This document shows positions 1 to 8,530 of a DNA stretch of 11,889 bases, piece after piece; the stretch's first letter is position 1, and each line of letters opens with the position of its first letter. This DNA is from Planctomycetota bacterium (GTDB taxonomy: Bacteria > Planctomycetota > Planctomycetia > Gemmatales > Gemmataceae). The DNA is taken from assembly GCA_016200155.1 (NCBI GenBank), contig JACQFG010000295.1, positions 1 through 11,889 on the forward strand. Direction: 5' to 3'. The translations under genes were made by a program, and so were the position numbers. The notes under the pieces were generated by a model, which was not told the DNA's origin, did not search any database, and saw nothing but the letters and a program-made list of their open reading frames with translations.

Positions 1-16
1 GAAGACAGGAACGATA

Positions 17-1291
17 ATGCGCATCAAACTCGACTATGGCCGCACCGGCCTCGATGTCACCCTGCCCGACAAGAACGTCGTCGGCCCGCTGCAAATCCGC
101 GATGCAGTGCCGCTCGCCGATCCGGAGCAAGCGATCCTCGACGTGCTGCACACGCCGACCGGCACGCCGCCGCTGGCCGAGCTTGCGAAGGGGCGCAAGA
201 ACGCGTGCATTCTGATCTGCGACTTCACGCGGCCGGTGCCGAACAAGCTGATCCTGCCGCCGATGCTGCGCATCCTCCAAGAGCAAGGCATCGCGCGCGA
301 CGACATCATGATCCTCGTCGCCACTGGCCTGCATCGGCCCAACCAGGGAACCGAACTCGAAGAAATGGTCGGCCCCGAGATCGTCAAGCACTATCGCATC
401 GAGAACCATTTCGGCAAAAAGCTCGGCGATCACGAATACCTCGGCACCACCCCCAACGGCGTCCCCGCGTACATCGACAAGCGCTATGTCCACGCCGATC
501 TCAAGATCACCACCGGCCTGATCGAGCCGCACCTCATGGCCGGCTACTCCGGCGGACGCAAGGTCATCTGCCCCGGCATCGCCGCCCTCGAAACCGTCAA
601 GATCTGGCACGGCCCCAAGTTCCTCGAACATCCGAAAGCCGACTGCGGCTTCGTCGACGGCAACCCCGTCCACGAGGAGAACACGCGCATCGCCAAGCTG
701 GCCGGCTGTGACTTCATCGTCAACGTCTGCATCGACGGGCAACGCCGCATCACCTGGGTCGGCGCGGGGCACATGGAACAAGCCTGGCGCGAAGGCGTGC
801 GCTTTGTCGAAGGTGTGGTCCGCGTTCCCGTGCCGACGCCGATGGATGTCGTCGTCACGTCGAGTGCCGGCTATCCGCTCGATGCGACCTGGTATCAGGC
901 GATCAAGGGACTCACCGGCTGCTTGCCGATCGTCAAGCAGGGCGGCACCATCATCCTCGCGGCCAGTCTCAGCGAAGGCATCGGCTCGCCGGAGTTCCAG
1001 CACCTCATCGCCGACAACCCCGACCTGCCGGCGTTCATCCAGCGCATCCTCGGCAAGGACTATTTCGTCATGGACCAGTGGCAGCTCGAAGAGTTCGTCA
1101 AAGTCTTCAAGCGGTGCAAGGTGAAAGTCGTCACGCAGGGCCTGGACGCAGCGACGCTGAAGAAGTGCCACGTCGAACCGGTGGCGAGCGTGGAGCAAGC
1201 GGTCGCGGATTGCCTGAAGGAGTATGGCAGCGACGCCAAGATTGCGGTGATTCCGAAAGGGCCGTATGTGCTGCCGTATGTTGGAGCCTGA
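17..1291 (+). CDS. larA: LarA-family nickel-pincer 2-hydroxyacid racemase/epimerase
   Basis: A 424-residue protein, the usual length for LarA (DUF2088 N-terminal domain plus C-terminal domain). LarA enzymes interconvert the stereoisomers of lactate or other 2-hydroxyacids using a nickel-pincer nucleotide cofactor tethered to a lysine. Every key position of Lactobacillus plantarum LarA can be placed by motif: Asp69 and Arg72 in CDFTRPVP, His106 in ATGLH, His172 in EPHLMAGYSGGRK, Lys182 (the cofactor tether) and His198 (the nickel ligand, in IWHGP). The enzyme is therefore probably active and cofactor-dependent. The ATG at 17 has an AGGA six bases upstream. No larB, larC or larE cofactor gene lies in the window. 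The substrate is not certain: relatives act on malate, phenyllactate or sugar acids as well as lactate, so the symbol marks the family, not proven lactate racemisation. A cytoplasmic location is inferred from the lack of a signal peptide. Confidence 0.92.
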   Translation: MRIKLDYGRTGLDVTLPDKNVVGPLQIRDAVPLADPEQAILDVLHTPTGTPPLAELAKGRKNACILICDFTRPVPNKLILPPMLRILQEQGIARDDIMILVATGLHRPNQGTELEEMVGPEIVKHYRIENHFGKKLGDHEYLGTTPNGVPAYIDKRYVHADLKITTGLIEPHLMAGYSGGRKVICPGIAALETVKIWHGPKFLEHPKADCGFVDGNPVHEENTRIAKLAGCDFIVNVCIDGQRRITWVGAGHMEQAWREGVRFVEGVVRVPVPTPMDVVVTSSAGYPLDATWYQAIKGLTGCLPIVKQGGTIILAASLSEGIGSPEFQHLIADNPDLPAFIQRILGKDYFVMDQWQLEEFVKVFKRCKVKVVTQGLDAATLKKCHVEPVASVEQAVADCLKEYGSDAKIAVIPKGPYVLPYVGA

Positions 1292-1332
1292 TTGGGACAA
1301 CGTGACTAAATCGATTCCGAGAGGTGGCCGCT

Positions 1333-1506
1333 ATGGCAAGCATGGGCAAGCGTTCGTTGACCAAGAAAGCATGGAAAACGCAAGGCTGTTTTGCGACGCA
1401 GGTACAGTTCATCGGCAGAAAGGCACGACGATCGACCAAAGGAAAGAACACCAGCGCGCTGCGCCAACAGGCAAAGAAGGATATCAGCGACCGCACCAGG
1501 AAATGA
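1333..1506 (+). CDS. Small basic hypothetical protein (57 aa)
   Basis: A 57-residue open frame begins 41 bases after the LarA gene on the same strand, and its stop lies 10 bases before the end of the convergent M48 gene. It is preceded by a good ribosome binding site, GAGAGGTGG at 1319-1327, which favours the ATG at 1333. The in-frame GTG at 1324 overlaps that site and is less likely. The protein is very rich in Lys and Arg (for example GRKARRSTKGK) with few acidic residues and no membrane segment, so it could bind nucleic acid or a ribosome, but I recognise no family. It may be cotranscribed with the LarA gene. The main doubt is whether it is translated at all. The strong binding site and the fit between its neighbours argue for it. 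Confidence 0.5.
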   Translation: MASMGKRSLTKKAWKTQGCFATQVQFIGRKARRSTKGKNTSALRQQAKKDISDRTRK

Positions 1507-1516
1507 TGATCGGAAA

Positions 1517-2950
1517 TCAAAACTCCAGCAGCAGCTTACCCACATCCAGCATCCCGAACGACCACAACACCACCAGCAGCGAACCGAGCAGCCCGTAAAG
1601 GCTCCACTGCATCAGCCGGATGCTCAGATGAAAGGCCGGCACGCGCGTCGGATTGTCGCTCATGTCGCGCAGGAACTCGATGCGCTGGTTGATGCTCGGG
1701 TGCAGCCACGAGAACCGGCGGCGTGAGATGCCGTTGATGTAGGCGACCTTTTCGAGGGCGCTGATGAACACGTCGGTCGACACCGTGGCGGCGCCGAAGA
1801 GGTCGGCCTGGCGCTCGCAGCGACGCGACAGGTAGCCGAAGAACAGCCCCATGTAGGCCGCCAGCACGCCGAGCTTCGCGAAACTGCTGAACATTTCGAG
1901 GTCCTCCGGCCCGGCGTACGGAATCGTTGACAGCAGCTCCCGGATCGACGCCAGGTTCAGCAGCTCCGCAACGCTGTCCCACAGTACGCTCAGCAAGATC
2001 ACGCTCGTCAGGAAGAACGTCAAATAAAAGAACAAATGATGATGCTTGATATGCCCGACCTCGTGGCCAAAGACGGCTTCGATTTCGTCGGGCGTCAATT
2101 CGTCGATGAGCCGATCGGTGTGGATTTTATAGCGGATCCACGGCACGAACCCCGTGACCATGGCGTTGGCAAAAAGATCGCGCGTGTTCCAGATGAGGAT
2201 GTTGCTGTAGCGGAAGCCGAGCCGGCGGGCGGCGTTTTCCAGGCGGTCACGCAGGTCGCCGGGCGGCAGCGGCCGAAGCCCCAGGAAGAGCCGCAGGAAG
2301 ATCGGCATCGTGATGAACGCCCCGGCGAGGATCGACAGGATCGCCACGATCGGCAACCAGCCCGAGTTCCCGTCGGCGCCCAGCACCAGGTACATCGCCT
2401 GCAGCAGCGTCATCACGACGATCGGCGGCAGCACGATGAAGAACTGATGCCTCACCTGCAGCAGCAGATACGACAGCTTGCCGATGTAGTGATCGTCGTC
2501 ATGCGCGCGGTCGTGAGCCGTCTGTTCGACCTGATAGAAGCGTTCCCAAGAAGCGATCAGGGCGACAAAGAAGGGGGCGAGCAGGCCGAGCTGGAAGCCG
2601 GGCAGGTTGTTGTCGGCACGAAACGACTCCGGGATCACTGCGATCAAGTAGCTTTTGAGCACATGTCCCCAGCCGAGGAAGTAGAGCGACGCCAGATAGG
2701 CGAGCAAGAGCGCGATAAAGTGGTAGCGCCGGCACAGATTGTAGCGGCGCAGCACCGGCGCGCGCCGTTCGGGTTGGCGCGTCAACTGCCAGGCAAGGAC
2801 CTTGCCCATGAGCGCCGCGGTGAGCCAGGAGGCCGCGACCAGCGTGCCGACGAGCATGGCCCCGCCTTCACTGGTCAGCCAGGACGGCGGCCTGGGCCAA
2901 TCCGCTTGCAGGCAGACCAGCGCAAACAGCATGAGGTAGACGAACGGCAT
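1517..2950 (-). CDS. Membrane-bound M48 family zinc metallopeptidase (Ste24/HtpX-like)
   Basis: A 477-residue integral membrane protein. The zinc site is complete: HEVGH at residues 296-300 gives two histidine ligands and the catalytic Glu297, and Glu379 in CERQADLFGA gives the third ligand in the ExxxD form typical of M48. About eight or nine hydrophobic segments flank it, four or more before residue 225, one just after HEVGH (about 305-325), one at about 357-374 and one near the C-terminus (about 447-467). M48 enzymes cleave membrane or misfolded proteins at the cytoplasmic face. The long hydrophobic N-terminal half resembles Ste24/CAAX-type members more than the shorter HtpX, but the substrate is unknown. 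The start ATG (2948-2950) has a GGAAG about five bases upstream. The gene is convergent with the small basic gene and divergent from the WD40 gene. Confidence 0.93.
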   Translation of the reverse strand: MPFVYLMLFALVCLQADWPRPPSWLTSEGGAMLVGTLVAASWLTAALMGKVLAWQLTRQPERRAPVLRRYNLCRRYHFIALLLAYLASLYFLGWGHVLKSYLIAVIPESFRADNNLPGFQLGLLAPFFVALIASWERFYQVEQTAHDRAHDDDHYIGKLSYLLLQVRHQFFIVLPPIVVMTLLQAMYLVLGADGNSGWLPIVAILSILAGAFITMPIFLRLFLGLRPLPPGDLRDRLENAARRLGFRYSNILIWNTRDLFANAMVTGFVPWIRYKIHTDRLIDELTPDEIEAVFGHEVGHIKHHHLFFYLTFFLTSVILLSVLWDSVAELLNLASIRELLSTIPYAGPEDLEMFSSFAKLGVLAAYMGLFFGYLSRRCERQADLFGAATVSTDVFISALEKVAYINGISRRRFSWLHPSINQRIEFLRDMSDNPTRVPAFHLSIRLMQWSLYGLLGSLLVVLWSFGMLDVGKLLLEF

Positions 2951-3068
2951 ACAGCTTCCACGGCCCGCGGGTTCGAATCACCTTTCCCATTGTACATCAT
3001 AGTTTCGCGGCAAGCCCTGGAATGGGGCACTCCGAATCCCGGAGGGTTGGAGTATCTCAGGTATTTCG

Positions 3069-3097
3069 TTGTGATCTGCGTGGCGGGCGGTTATTGT
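3069..3097 (+). promoter_or_regulatory. Weak sigma70-type promoter candidate for the WD40 gene
   Basis: TTGTGA at 3069-3074 and TATTGT at 3092-3097 are separated by exactly 17 bases, each matching four of six consensus positions. Transcription would begin near 3104, only about 18 bases before the start codon and at the ribosome binding site itself. This leader is very short, so the call is tentative. I see no clear promoter elsewhere in the 2951-3121 gap. Confidence 0.25.
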
Positions 3098-3104
3098 ATT
3101 ACTC

Positions 3105-3115
3105 AGGAAGGGGGG
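3105..3115 (+). promoter_or_regulatory. Strong ribosome binding site that fixes the WD40 gene start
   Basis: AGGAAGGGGGG ends six bases before the ATG at 3122. This frame stays open a further 1086 bases upstream, antisense to the M48 gene, so this site and the signal peptide right after the ATG decide the start. Confidence 0.8.
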
Positions 3116-3121
3116 TATTCC

Positions 3122-5578
3122 ATGCGTCTGTTCATCCGCGTTGTGTTGCTGGCGTGCTTGCTTTCCTTGATCGGACCCGCCGGTGCGCAAGAAACAAAAC
3201 CACGCCTCGACGCTCACTGCGATCCCTTGCCGGCCGGCGCCATCGCGCGCTACGGCACCATCCGCTACACCGCGCACGGGCAGTGCCTGGGGCTGGCGTT
3301 CTCGCCCGACGGCAAGTGGATCGCCTCCGGGTCCAGCACCGTGCGCATCTGGGACGCCGCCAACGGCACACTCGTCCGCTCCTTGAAGCCGCCGTCGCAC
3401 GGCTGGAACGGGCCCGTCGTCTTCTCCCCCGACGGCAAGATGATCGCCAGCGCCGGCGGCATCGACAAGGTCCCCGTTTGGCAACCCGACACCGGACGCC
3501 TCCTCCGCCTTCTCGAAGGCCAGAAAGATATCCGCGTCCTTGCCTTCTCGCCCAACAGCCGATACCTCGCCACCGGCAGCGGCGACGGCGCCATCTTCCT
3601 CTGGGAACCGGCGGTCGGCAAACGCTTGCATATCCTCAAGGGTCATCAAAATTCGCCCACCGGTTTCGCGTTCTCCCCCGACAACAAGACCCTCGCCTCC
3701 ACAGGCCACGACGGGTCCACTCGCCTCTGGAACGTCGAGACCGGCGCCGAACAACTCAGTTTCGCCCCCACTCCCTTCGCCAACTCCGATGTCTTTTTCA
3801 CCCCCGATGGCAAGAAGCTCATCATTGGCTGTGCCCAGGAAGCCCTCATCCGCATCTACGACATTGCCGCACGCAAGCAGGTCAAATCGATCATCGCCAA
3901 CAAAGGCGGCGTGCTCGGCCTGTCGCTGTCCGCCGACGGCAAGCTGCTCGCCGCCGCCGGCCGGGACAACACCGTTCGCTTTTTTGACGTCGAGACTACC
4001 GCCGATCTGGGCCAGACCCCCGGCCATCATGAAAGCATCTCCCATGTCGCCCTCGCGCCCGACGGCAAGACCGTCGCCTGGACCGGCTACTACGACTCGC
4101 GCTTTCGCCTCGCCAGGATCGACGGCTTCCCCAAAGCAATTCAACTCAAGGTGATCTCGCCGCAGATCGGACACGACGCGGGAATCACCTCGGTCCGGTT
4201 CTCGCCCGATGGCAAGAAAATCCTCTCGACCGCCGGCAACTACGGCGCCATCCTTTGGGACGAACTCGCCGTCAAGCCCTTGCATCGGTTTCACCTGGGC
4301 TACGCGGCCGCCTGGTCGCATGACGGCAAGCTGATCGCCCTCGCCACCGACGGCGGCGAACGGACGATCCACCTCATCGATGCCGACACCGGCAAGGAAC
4401 TGCGCAAGGTCCTGGCGCCGAGCCAGGTGTTCTCGCTCGCCTTCACGCCCGACCGCGCCAACCTGGTGATGACGGGCACCGACGCGATCTATCAGCTCGA
4501 GATCGCCACCGGCAAGACGCGCGCCCGGCTGCTCGCCAAGGGGGGCCACATCAGCCGGACCGTGCTCGCCCCGGACGGCCTGACCGTCGCTGCCGTCGGC
4601 CAGGAAGTGACCATCCTCGACCTCGTTACCGGCACGCAGCTCGGCCATTTCGCCGCGCCGGTTCACTACGAGAGCGCGAGATTCTCGCCGGATAGCAAGA
4701 TACTAGCGTTCGGTCACGAGAAAGATGCCGCCGTCGTCTTCTGGGACATCGATCAAGGCAAGGAGATCGACCGCATCCGCGGGGTCGTCGCGCGCACCCT
4801 GGCATTCACGCGCGATGGCCGAACCGTCATCACGACCAACCTCGACGATCAGATCCGCCTGTGGGACGTCGCCACGGGCAAGCCGGTCCATCAGTTCGCG
4901 GGACATCAGGCTTGGACTTTCCCGCTGGCAGTGTCTCCGGACGGTAAGACGCTGCTGTCGGGCAGCACGGATACAACGCTGCTGGCCTGGCCGCTCGATC
5001 CGTTCGTGAAGGGCAAGCCAATCGTGGTGACGCGCCTGCCCGAGAAGGCTTTGCAGGCGCGGCTGGCGAAGTTCACGGCGCTGCCGTGGGAGCAAGCCTG
5101 GACGGACCTCGCGGACCCGGATGCAGAAAAGGGATATCGAGCGATGTGGAGCCTGGTCGCACAGCCCAAGGAGACGACGCAAACGCTGCAGAACTGGGCC
5201 GGCGCAAAGGGCGGCAAACCGGTCGAGCGCCTGATCGCTGAACTCGACGACGATGAATTCAACGCCCGCGAACGAGCGAGCAATGAGTTGCAACGGCTCG
5301 GCGGCGTGGCCGACCCAGCCCTGCGCAGAGCACTTCAGAACACCCTCTCCGTCGAAGCACGGCGCCGCATCGAACGCATCCTGGCAACGCGCGAGGGCGG
5401 CCTGGCCAAGGGCGCCGACGAACACTTGCGTCTGCTGCGCCTGATCGAGGCGCTCGAGCACCTCGGCAACACCGACGCCCGCGCCTTGCTCGCCCACCTC
5501 GCCAAACAGGCCCCCACCGCCGACGCCGCCCTGCTCTCCAAATCGGCCCTGGAGCGGCTCCAGAAGCACTCGCCGTGA
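3122..5578 (+). CDS. Exported 14-blade WD40 repeat protein with C-terminal HEAT-like tail
   Basis: An 818-residue protein starting with a signal peptide (basic MRLFIR, a Leu-rich core, probable cleavage after AGA at about residue 22), so it is exported. From about residue 45 to 630 I count 14 repeats, each with a variant of the FSPDGK turn and most with a downstream strand like VRIWDAANG or IRLWDVATG. Fourteen would make two seven-bladed propellers. Blades 5-7 and 9-11 are degenerate. Residues from about 640 to the end are predicted helical. They include LIAELDDDEFNARERASNEL and a late stretch IEALEHLGNTDARALL, a tail I recall from many planctomycete WD40 proteins and which resembles HEAT repeats. 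Such proteins are taken to be protein-binding scaffolds; no catalytic motif is visible and the partner is unknown. The longer frame from 2036 is rejected because it would bury the signal peptide and overlap the M48 gene throughout. Confidence 0.88.
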   Translation: MRLFIRVVLLACLLSLIGPAGAQETKPRLDAHCDPLPAGAIARYGTIRYTAHGQCLGLAFSPDGKWIASGSSTVRIWDAANGTLVRSLKPPSHGWNGPVVFSPDGKMIASAGGIDKVPVWQPDTGRLLRLLEGQKDIRVLAFSPNSRYLATGSGDGAIFLWEPAVGKRLHILKGHQNSPTGFAFSPDNKTLASTGHDGSTRLWNVETGAEQLSFAPTPFANSDVFFTPDGKKLIIGCAQEALIRIYDIAARKQVKSIIANKGGVLGLSLSADGKLLAAAGRDNTVRFFDVETTADLGQTPGHHESISHVALAPDGKTVAWTGYYDSRFRLARIDGFPKAIQLKVISPQIGHDAGITSVRFSPDGKKILSTAGNYGAILWDELAVKPLHRFHLGYAAAWSHDGKLIALATDGGERTIHLIDADTGKELRKVLAPSQVFSLAFTPDRANLVMTGTDAIYQLEIATGKTRARLLAKGGHISRTVLAPDGLTVAAVGQEVTILDLVTGTQLGHFAAPVHYESARFSPDSKILAFGHEKDAAVVFWDIDQGKEIDRIRGVVARTLAFTRDGRTVITTNLDDQIRLWDVATGKPVHQFAGHQAWTFPLAVSPDGKTLLSGSTDTTLLAWPLDPFVKGKPIVVTRLPEKALQARLAKFTALPWEQAWTDLADPDAEKGYRAMWSLVAQPKETTQTLQNWAGAKGGKPVERLIAELDDDEFNARERASNELQRLGGVADPALRRALQNTLSVEARRRIERILATREGGLAKGADEHLRLLRLIEALEHLGNTDARALLAHLAKQAPTADAALLSKSALERLQKHSP

Positions 5579-5602
5579 CGCGTGCGCGACGCTGCAGATG
5601 CC

Positions 5603-6355
5603 TTATTTCTTCTTGCGCGGCGGCGGGCTTTCCAGCAATCCCTTCAACTGTCGAGGAAACGCATCCCACGCCGACTGGTAGGTCGATTCGAGCGGCGCGT
5701 TGACATAGACCTCTGGCCGAAGAAAGATCGGCATTTCCGGCAGCGCATCGCCCACGCCGATATTTTCGACATAAGCGACCTGTGGCGGGCCGGCGTCGTA
5801 GGAGACGAGCGTGCGATTCTTGCCGCGCGGAAACGTGAAATCCTCCTCGTCGAATTCGTCCCAGATCGGCTTGTGGATGCCAAACGGATCGCGCTTGGTT
5901 GGCGGAAACAGGTCGATGACAAGCAAACTCACCGATTGGTTGATGAAAGCGACGGCCTTGTTGACGAACTCTTGGAACTTCTTCTTGTCTTGCTTGTTGC
6001 CTGGAGACACGAGTTCGATCACGCTAACGACATCGCCGTGGCGATGACGTACGGCGATGCGGTTGGCCTTGCGGGCGTAATATTGCCATTCGTTCTCGTT
6101 GCGGCGCGTGAGCCGCACGCGCGGCGGGGCGGCAGCGACTGCAACTCCACCGTCACTCTCGTCTTCACTTCCGGTGTCCGACAGCTTCAACGTCAACACA
6201 TCCGGTTCTTTTCGCGGCGCCTTCTGTTCGATCAACGCGTAGTGATCCGCTGGAAGGACACCGGCGTTGAGCGCATTGCATAACAAGACTGTCCAGGTTT
6301 GGTGGAAGTCGTGGAATAATCCCGCGTCAACAAGAATCCAGTCGTGCATCGGCAT
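5603..6355 (-). CDS. DUF4058-family protein, possible PD-(D/E)XK-like fold
   Basis: A 250-residue soluble protein starting MPMHDWILVDAGLFHDFHQ, the opening I associate with a DUF4058-type family common in planctomycetes, followed by VLPADHYALIEQ and PDVLTL. The best conserved part is VVSVIELVSPGNK (Glu114 to Lys121), then a helix and LLVIDLFPP. The pattern of a strand ending in Glu, a nearby Lys and a second strand with Asp resembles Uma2-like PD-(D/E)XK proteins, but nuclease activity is inference only. The C-terminus is proline- and lysine-rich (PPPRKKK). The start ATG lies 21 bases after the stop of the S9 peptidase gene on the same strand, with GGAG seven bases upstream, so the two are probably cotranscribed. 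The 3' end converges on the WD40 gene with a 24-base gap and no clear terminator. Confidence 0.8.
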   Translation of the reverse strand: MPMHDWILVDAGLFHDFHQTWTVLLCNALNAGVLPADHYALIEQKAPRKEPDVLTLKLSDTGSEDESDGGVAVAAAPPRVRLTRRNENEWQYYARKANRIAVRHRHGDVVSVIELVSPGNKQDKKKFQEFVNKAVAFINQSVSLLVIDLFPPTKRDPFGIHKPIWDEFDEEDFTFPRGKNRTLVSYDAGPPQVAYVENIGVGDALPEMPIFLRPEVYVNAPLESTYQSAWDAFPRQLKGLLESPPPRKKK

Positions 6356-6376
6356 AGGGCATCTCCGGAATTCATT

Positions 6377-8530
6377 CTACCACCCGATACAGCACGGACA
6401 CCCGCGCCCCAGCCACGGCTCGACCCGGCTGCTGACGCGGCCTGGCTCGCCGCGTGTGTCCCAGTTGAGGCTCGTCGTCTTCGGCGCGGCCGGCAAACCG
6501 TAGTCGATCTCCATGGCCGGCATCTTGCCGCCGGGGCCTTTCAGGTAGTGCTCGAACCATTGCAAGGTGCGGATGTTGTAATCGAGCTTCGATGCCGCCC
6601 GGCGGTTGCCGTGGCCTTCGCCGGGGTAGAGGACCAAGCGGACCGGGGCCTGGTTGCGCACTTTCAGATGGCGGTAGAACTCCAGCGATTGGCCGGGGTT
6701 GACGCGCGGGTCGTTCTTGCCGTGCATGATGAGGAGCGGGGTCTTGGCCTTGTCGAGATGGGCGATCGGGCTGGCTTTTTTGAAGTAATCCCAGTCATCC
6801 CAGAGCCATTTGCGATGGTGGACGAGGAACATCTCTTGCGGGATATCGGTGGTGCCGCTGCACGAGATCCAGTCGCTGATGCCGACGAACATGACGCCGG
6901 CGGCGAAGCGGTGCGAGTAATAGGTCGAGCCCCAGGCGGTGGCGTACCCGCCGTAGGAGCCGCCGGTGATGCCGACTTTCTTGTCATCGACGAGGCCCAT
7001 CTTGATGAGATGATCGACGCCGTCGATGAGGTCGTCGAACTCCTTGCCGCCGGCATCCTTTTGGCCCTTCATGGAGAACTCGACGCCGTAGCCGGTGCTG
7101 CCGCGATAGTTGGGATAGAAGACGGCCATTCCCTTGGCGGCAGCGACCTGGCCGAGCGAGTGATACATCGTCAGCCAACCGTTGGAGTAATGCGCCTCGG
7201 GCCCGCCGTGTACGGTGAGGACGAGCGGGTAGCGTTTGCCCTTCTCTTCGTTGAGCGGGCGGATGAGGACGCCTTCGAGTTCGAGGCCGTCCTTCGCCTT
7301 GTACTTGACGACTTCCTGCTTGGCGAACTTCATGTCCTTGAGCCAGGCGTTGCTGTCGGTGAGGCGGCGGGCCATGCGTTTCGGAGTAAACTTGTCGCCT
7401 TCGAGAACATAGACCTCCGGGGGATGTCGTGAAGAATGGGCAATAAACGCATGTGTGCGACCTTCTGAGGAATAGCTCATGCTTCCGATGATTCGGGAGT
7501 CCTCGTTGCCAAAATACTCTATGCCTATGTGCGGAAGCGGCCTCCCCTCCGTCATATTGAACTCGACGGGCGCAATGCGAGTTTGAACGCCTCTGGTGTA
7601 TTGGACAACCATGGAAGAATCTGCCTTCCACGCGATCGATTCGACATGGTTGCTGGTGAGCGGCCAAGCGTTCTTAAAGGTCATCAGGTCGTGAGTAACC
7701 CACAACCGCCCTTCCTTCGGATCATGTTTGTCCGCTCCCGTGATCATCGCCAGCTTCTTGCCGTCCGGCGACCAGGCGAGTTGGCCGAGTTTGCCGGGGT
7801 TGTTGAGGTTGGTCGCTTTGCCAGTCGCCAGATCGACGATGTGAACTTTGCGAAACATGATGTGCTCGTCGATGAGCGGATTCGGCGCCAGCGCGACGGC
7901 GAGCGTGTCGAACTTCGGATTCCAGTGCAGTTCCGACGCGGAGCCTTCGAGCTTGACCATTTCCGGGGTGTTGCCGCCGTCTTGCGTGGCGATCCAGACG
8001 CGAACGAACGGAGTGTCTTCCTCGTAGATCTCCTGACTGAAGCCCTGATCAATGGCGGCCTTCTTGGCTTTCGTCGTCGCCTCGGTTGCGAGGAATGCGA
8101 CGCGTTTGCCGCTGGAGTTGAAGGAATATCCCAGAATGTCGGTAGCGTGACTGACGACCTTCGTCGATTCGCCTCCCTTGGGCCCAATGGCGTACAGGCT
8201 GCGTGTCGTATCCTTGTCGCGTTTGCTCAGGAATGTGATCTGTTTGCCGTCCGCCGTCCAGCCGATGCTGCCGACGTTGACAGGCCCCGTGATGAACGGC
8301 GTCGAGGTCCCCTTGGTGTCGACGACGTGCAGCTCGGTCCAGGCGCCGCCGTCCTTCTCCTTCGCCAGATCGCGCGGCACCGCCAGCACATACGCTACCT
8401 GCGTCCCGTCCGGCGAGATGACGGCCTCGGTGACGACGCGCAGCTTGGCGACATGCTGCGGCGTGAAGATATCCTGAGCGCTCGCAACGAGCGGCAACAA
8501 CATGATGACGGCGGCGGTGGTGAATCGCAT
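6377..8530 (-). CDS. Secreted S9 family prolyl-oligopeptidase-type serine peptidase
   Basis: A 717-residue protein with a signal peptide (MRFTTAAVIMLLPLVASA, cleavage likely before Gln19). The N-terminal half (about 20-400) is a beta-propeller with TolB-like motifs such as ISPDGTQVAYV and LAWSPDGKKLAMI. The C-terminal alpha/beta hydrolase domain (about 410-665) holds the full catalytic triad: Ser525 in GGSYGGYA, Asp607 in HGKNDPRV and His640 in GEGHGNRR. HGGPEAHYSNGW supplies the oxyanion-loop region. This matches S9C acylaminoacyl-peptidase/dipeptidyl-peptidase-like enzymes, which cleave short peptides, here probably in the periplasm. The ATG at 8530 is chosen over the TTG at 8674, because the signal peptide begins there and GAGG lies nine bases upstream. 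A tail of about 50 residues after the hydrolase domain ends in CPCCIGW. A TATGAT at 8592-8597 (minus strand) is a possible -10 box, without a good -35. Confidence 0.93.
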   Translation of the reverse strand: MRFTTAAVIMLLPLVASAQDIFTPQHVAKLRVVTEAVISPDGTQVAYVLAVPRDLAKEKDGGAWTELHVVDTKGTSTPFITGPVNVGSIGWTADGKQITFLSKRDKDTTRSLYAIGPKGGESTKVVSHATDILGYSFNSSGKRVAFLATEATTKAKKAAIDQGFSQEIYEEDTPFVRVWIATQDGGNTPEMVKLEGSASELHWNPKFDTLAVALAPNPLIDEHIMFRKVHIVDLATGKATNLNNPGKLGQLAWSPDGKKLAMITGADKHDPKEGRLWVTHDLMTFKNAWPLTSNHVESIAWKADSSMVVQYTRGVQTRIAPVEFNMTEGRPLPHIGIEYFGNEDSRIIGSMSYSSEGRTHAFIAHSSRHPPEVYVLEGDKFTPKRMARRLTDSNAWLKDMKFAKQEVVKYKAKDGLELEGVLIRPLNEEKGKRYPLVLTVHGGPEAHYSNGWLTMYHSLGQVAAAKGMAVFYPNYRGSTGYGVEFSMKGQKDAGGKEFDDLIDGVDHLIKMGLVDDKKVGITGGSYGGYATAWGSTYYSHRFAAGVMFVGISDWISCSGTTDIPQEMFLVHHRKWLWDDWDYFKKASPIAHLDKAKTPLLIMHGKNDPRVNPGQSLEFYRHLKVRNQAPVRLVLYPGEGHGNRRAASKLDYNIRTLQWFEHYLKGPGGKMPAMEIDYGLPAAPKTTSLNWDTRGEPGRVSSRVEPWLGRGCPCCIGW

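Noticed and set aside
2036..3121. Upstream extension of the WD40 reading frame by 362 codons.
   Set aside because: It lies antisense to the M48 peptidase, is rich in Arg, Gln and Asp as expected of the complement of a coding frame, and would place the signal peptide in mid-protein. The strong ribosome binding site at 3105-3115 marks the true start.
2978..4666. Long 562-codon open frame on the minus strand opposite the WD40 gene.
   Set aside because: A high-GC shadow frame with Gly/Ala/Val/Glu-rich low-complexity sequence and no recognisable domain, whereas the plus strand has clear WD40 repeats.
3290..4960. Recurring DNA similar to TTCTCGCCCGACGGCAAG suggesting tandem DNA repeats.
   Set aside because: It is explained by the SPDGK turn of WD40 blades. 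The copies are diverged and spaced as protein repeats, not as a DNA repeat array.
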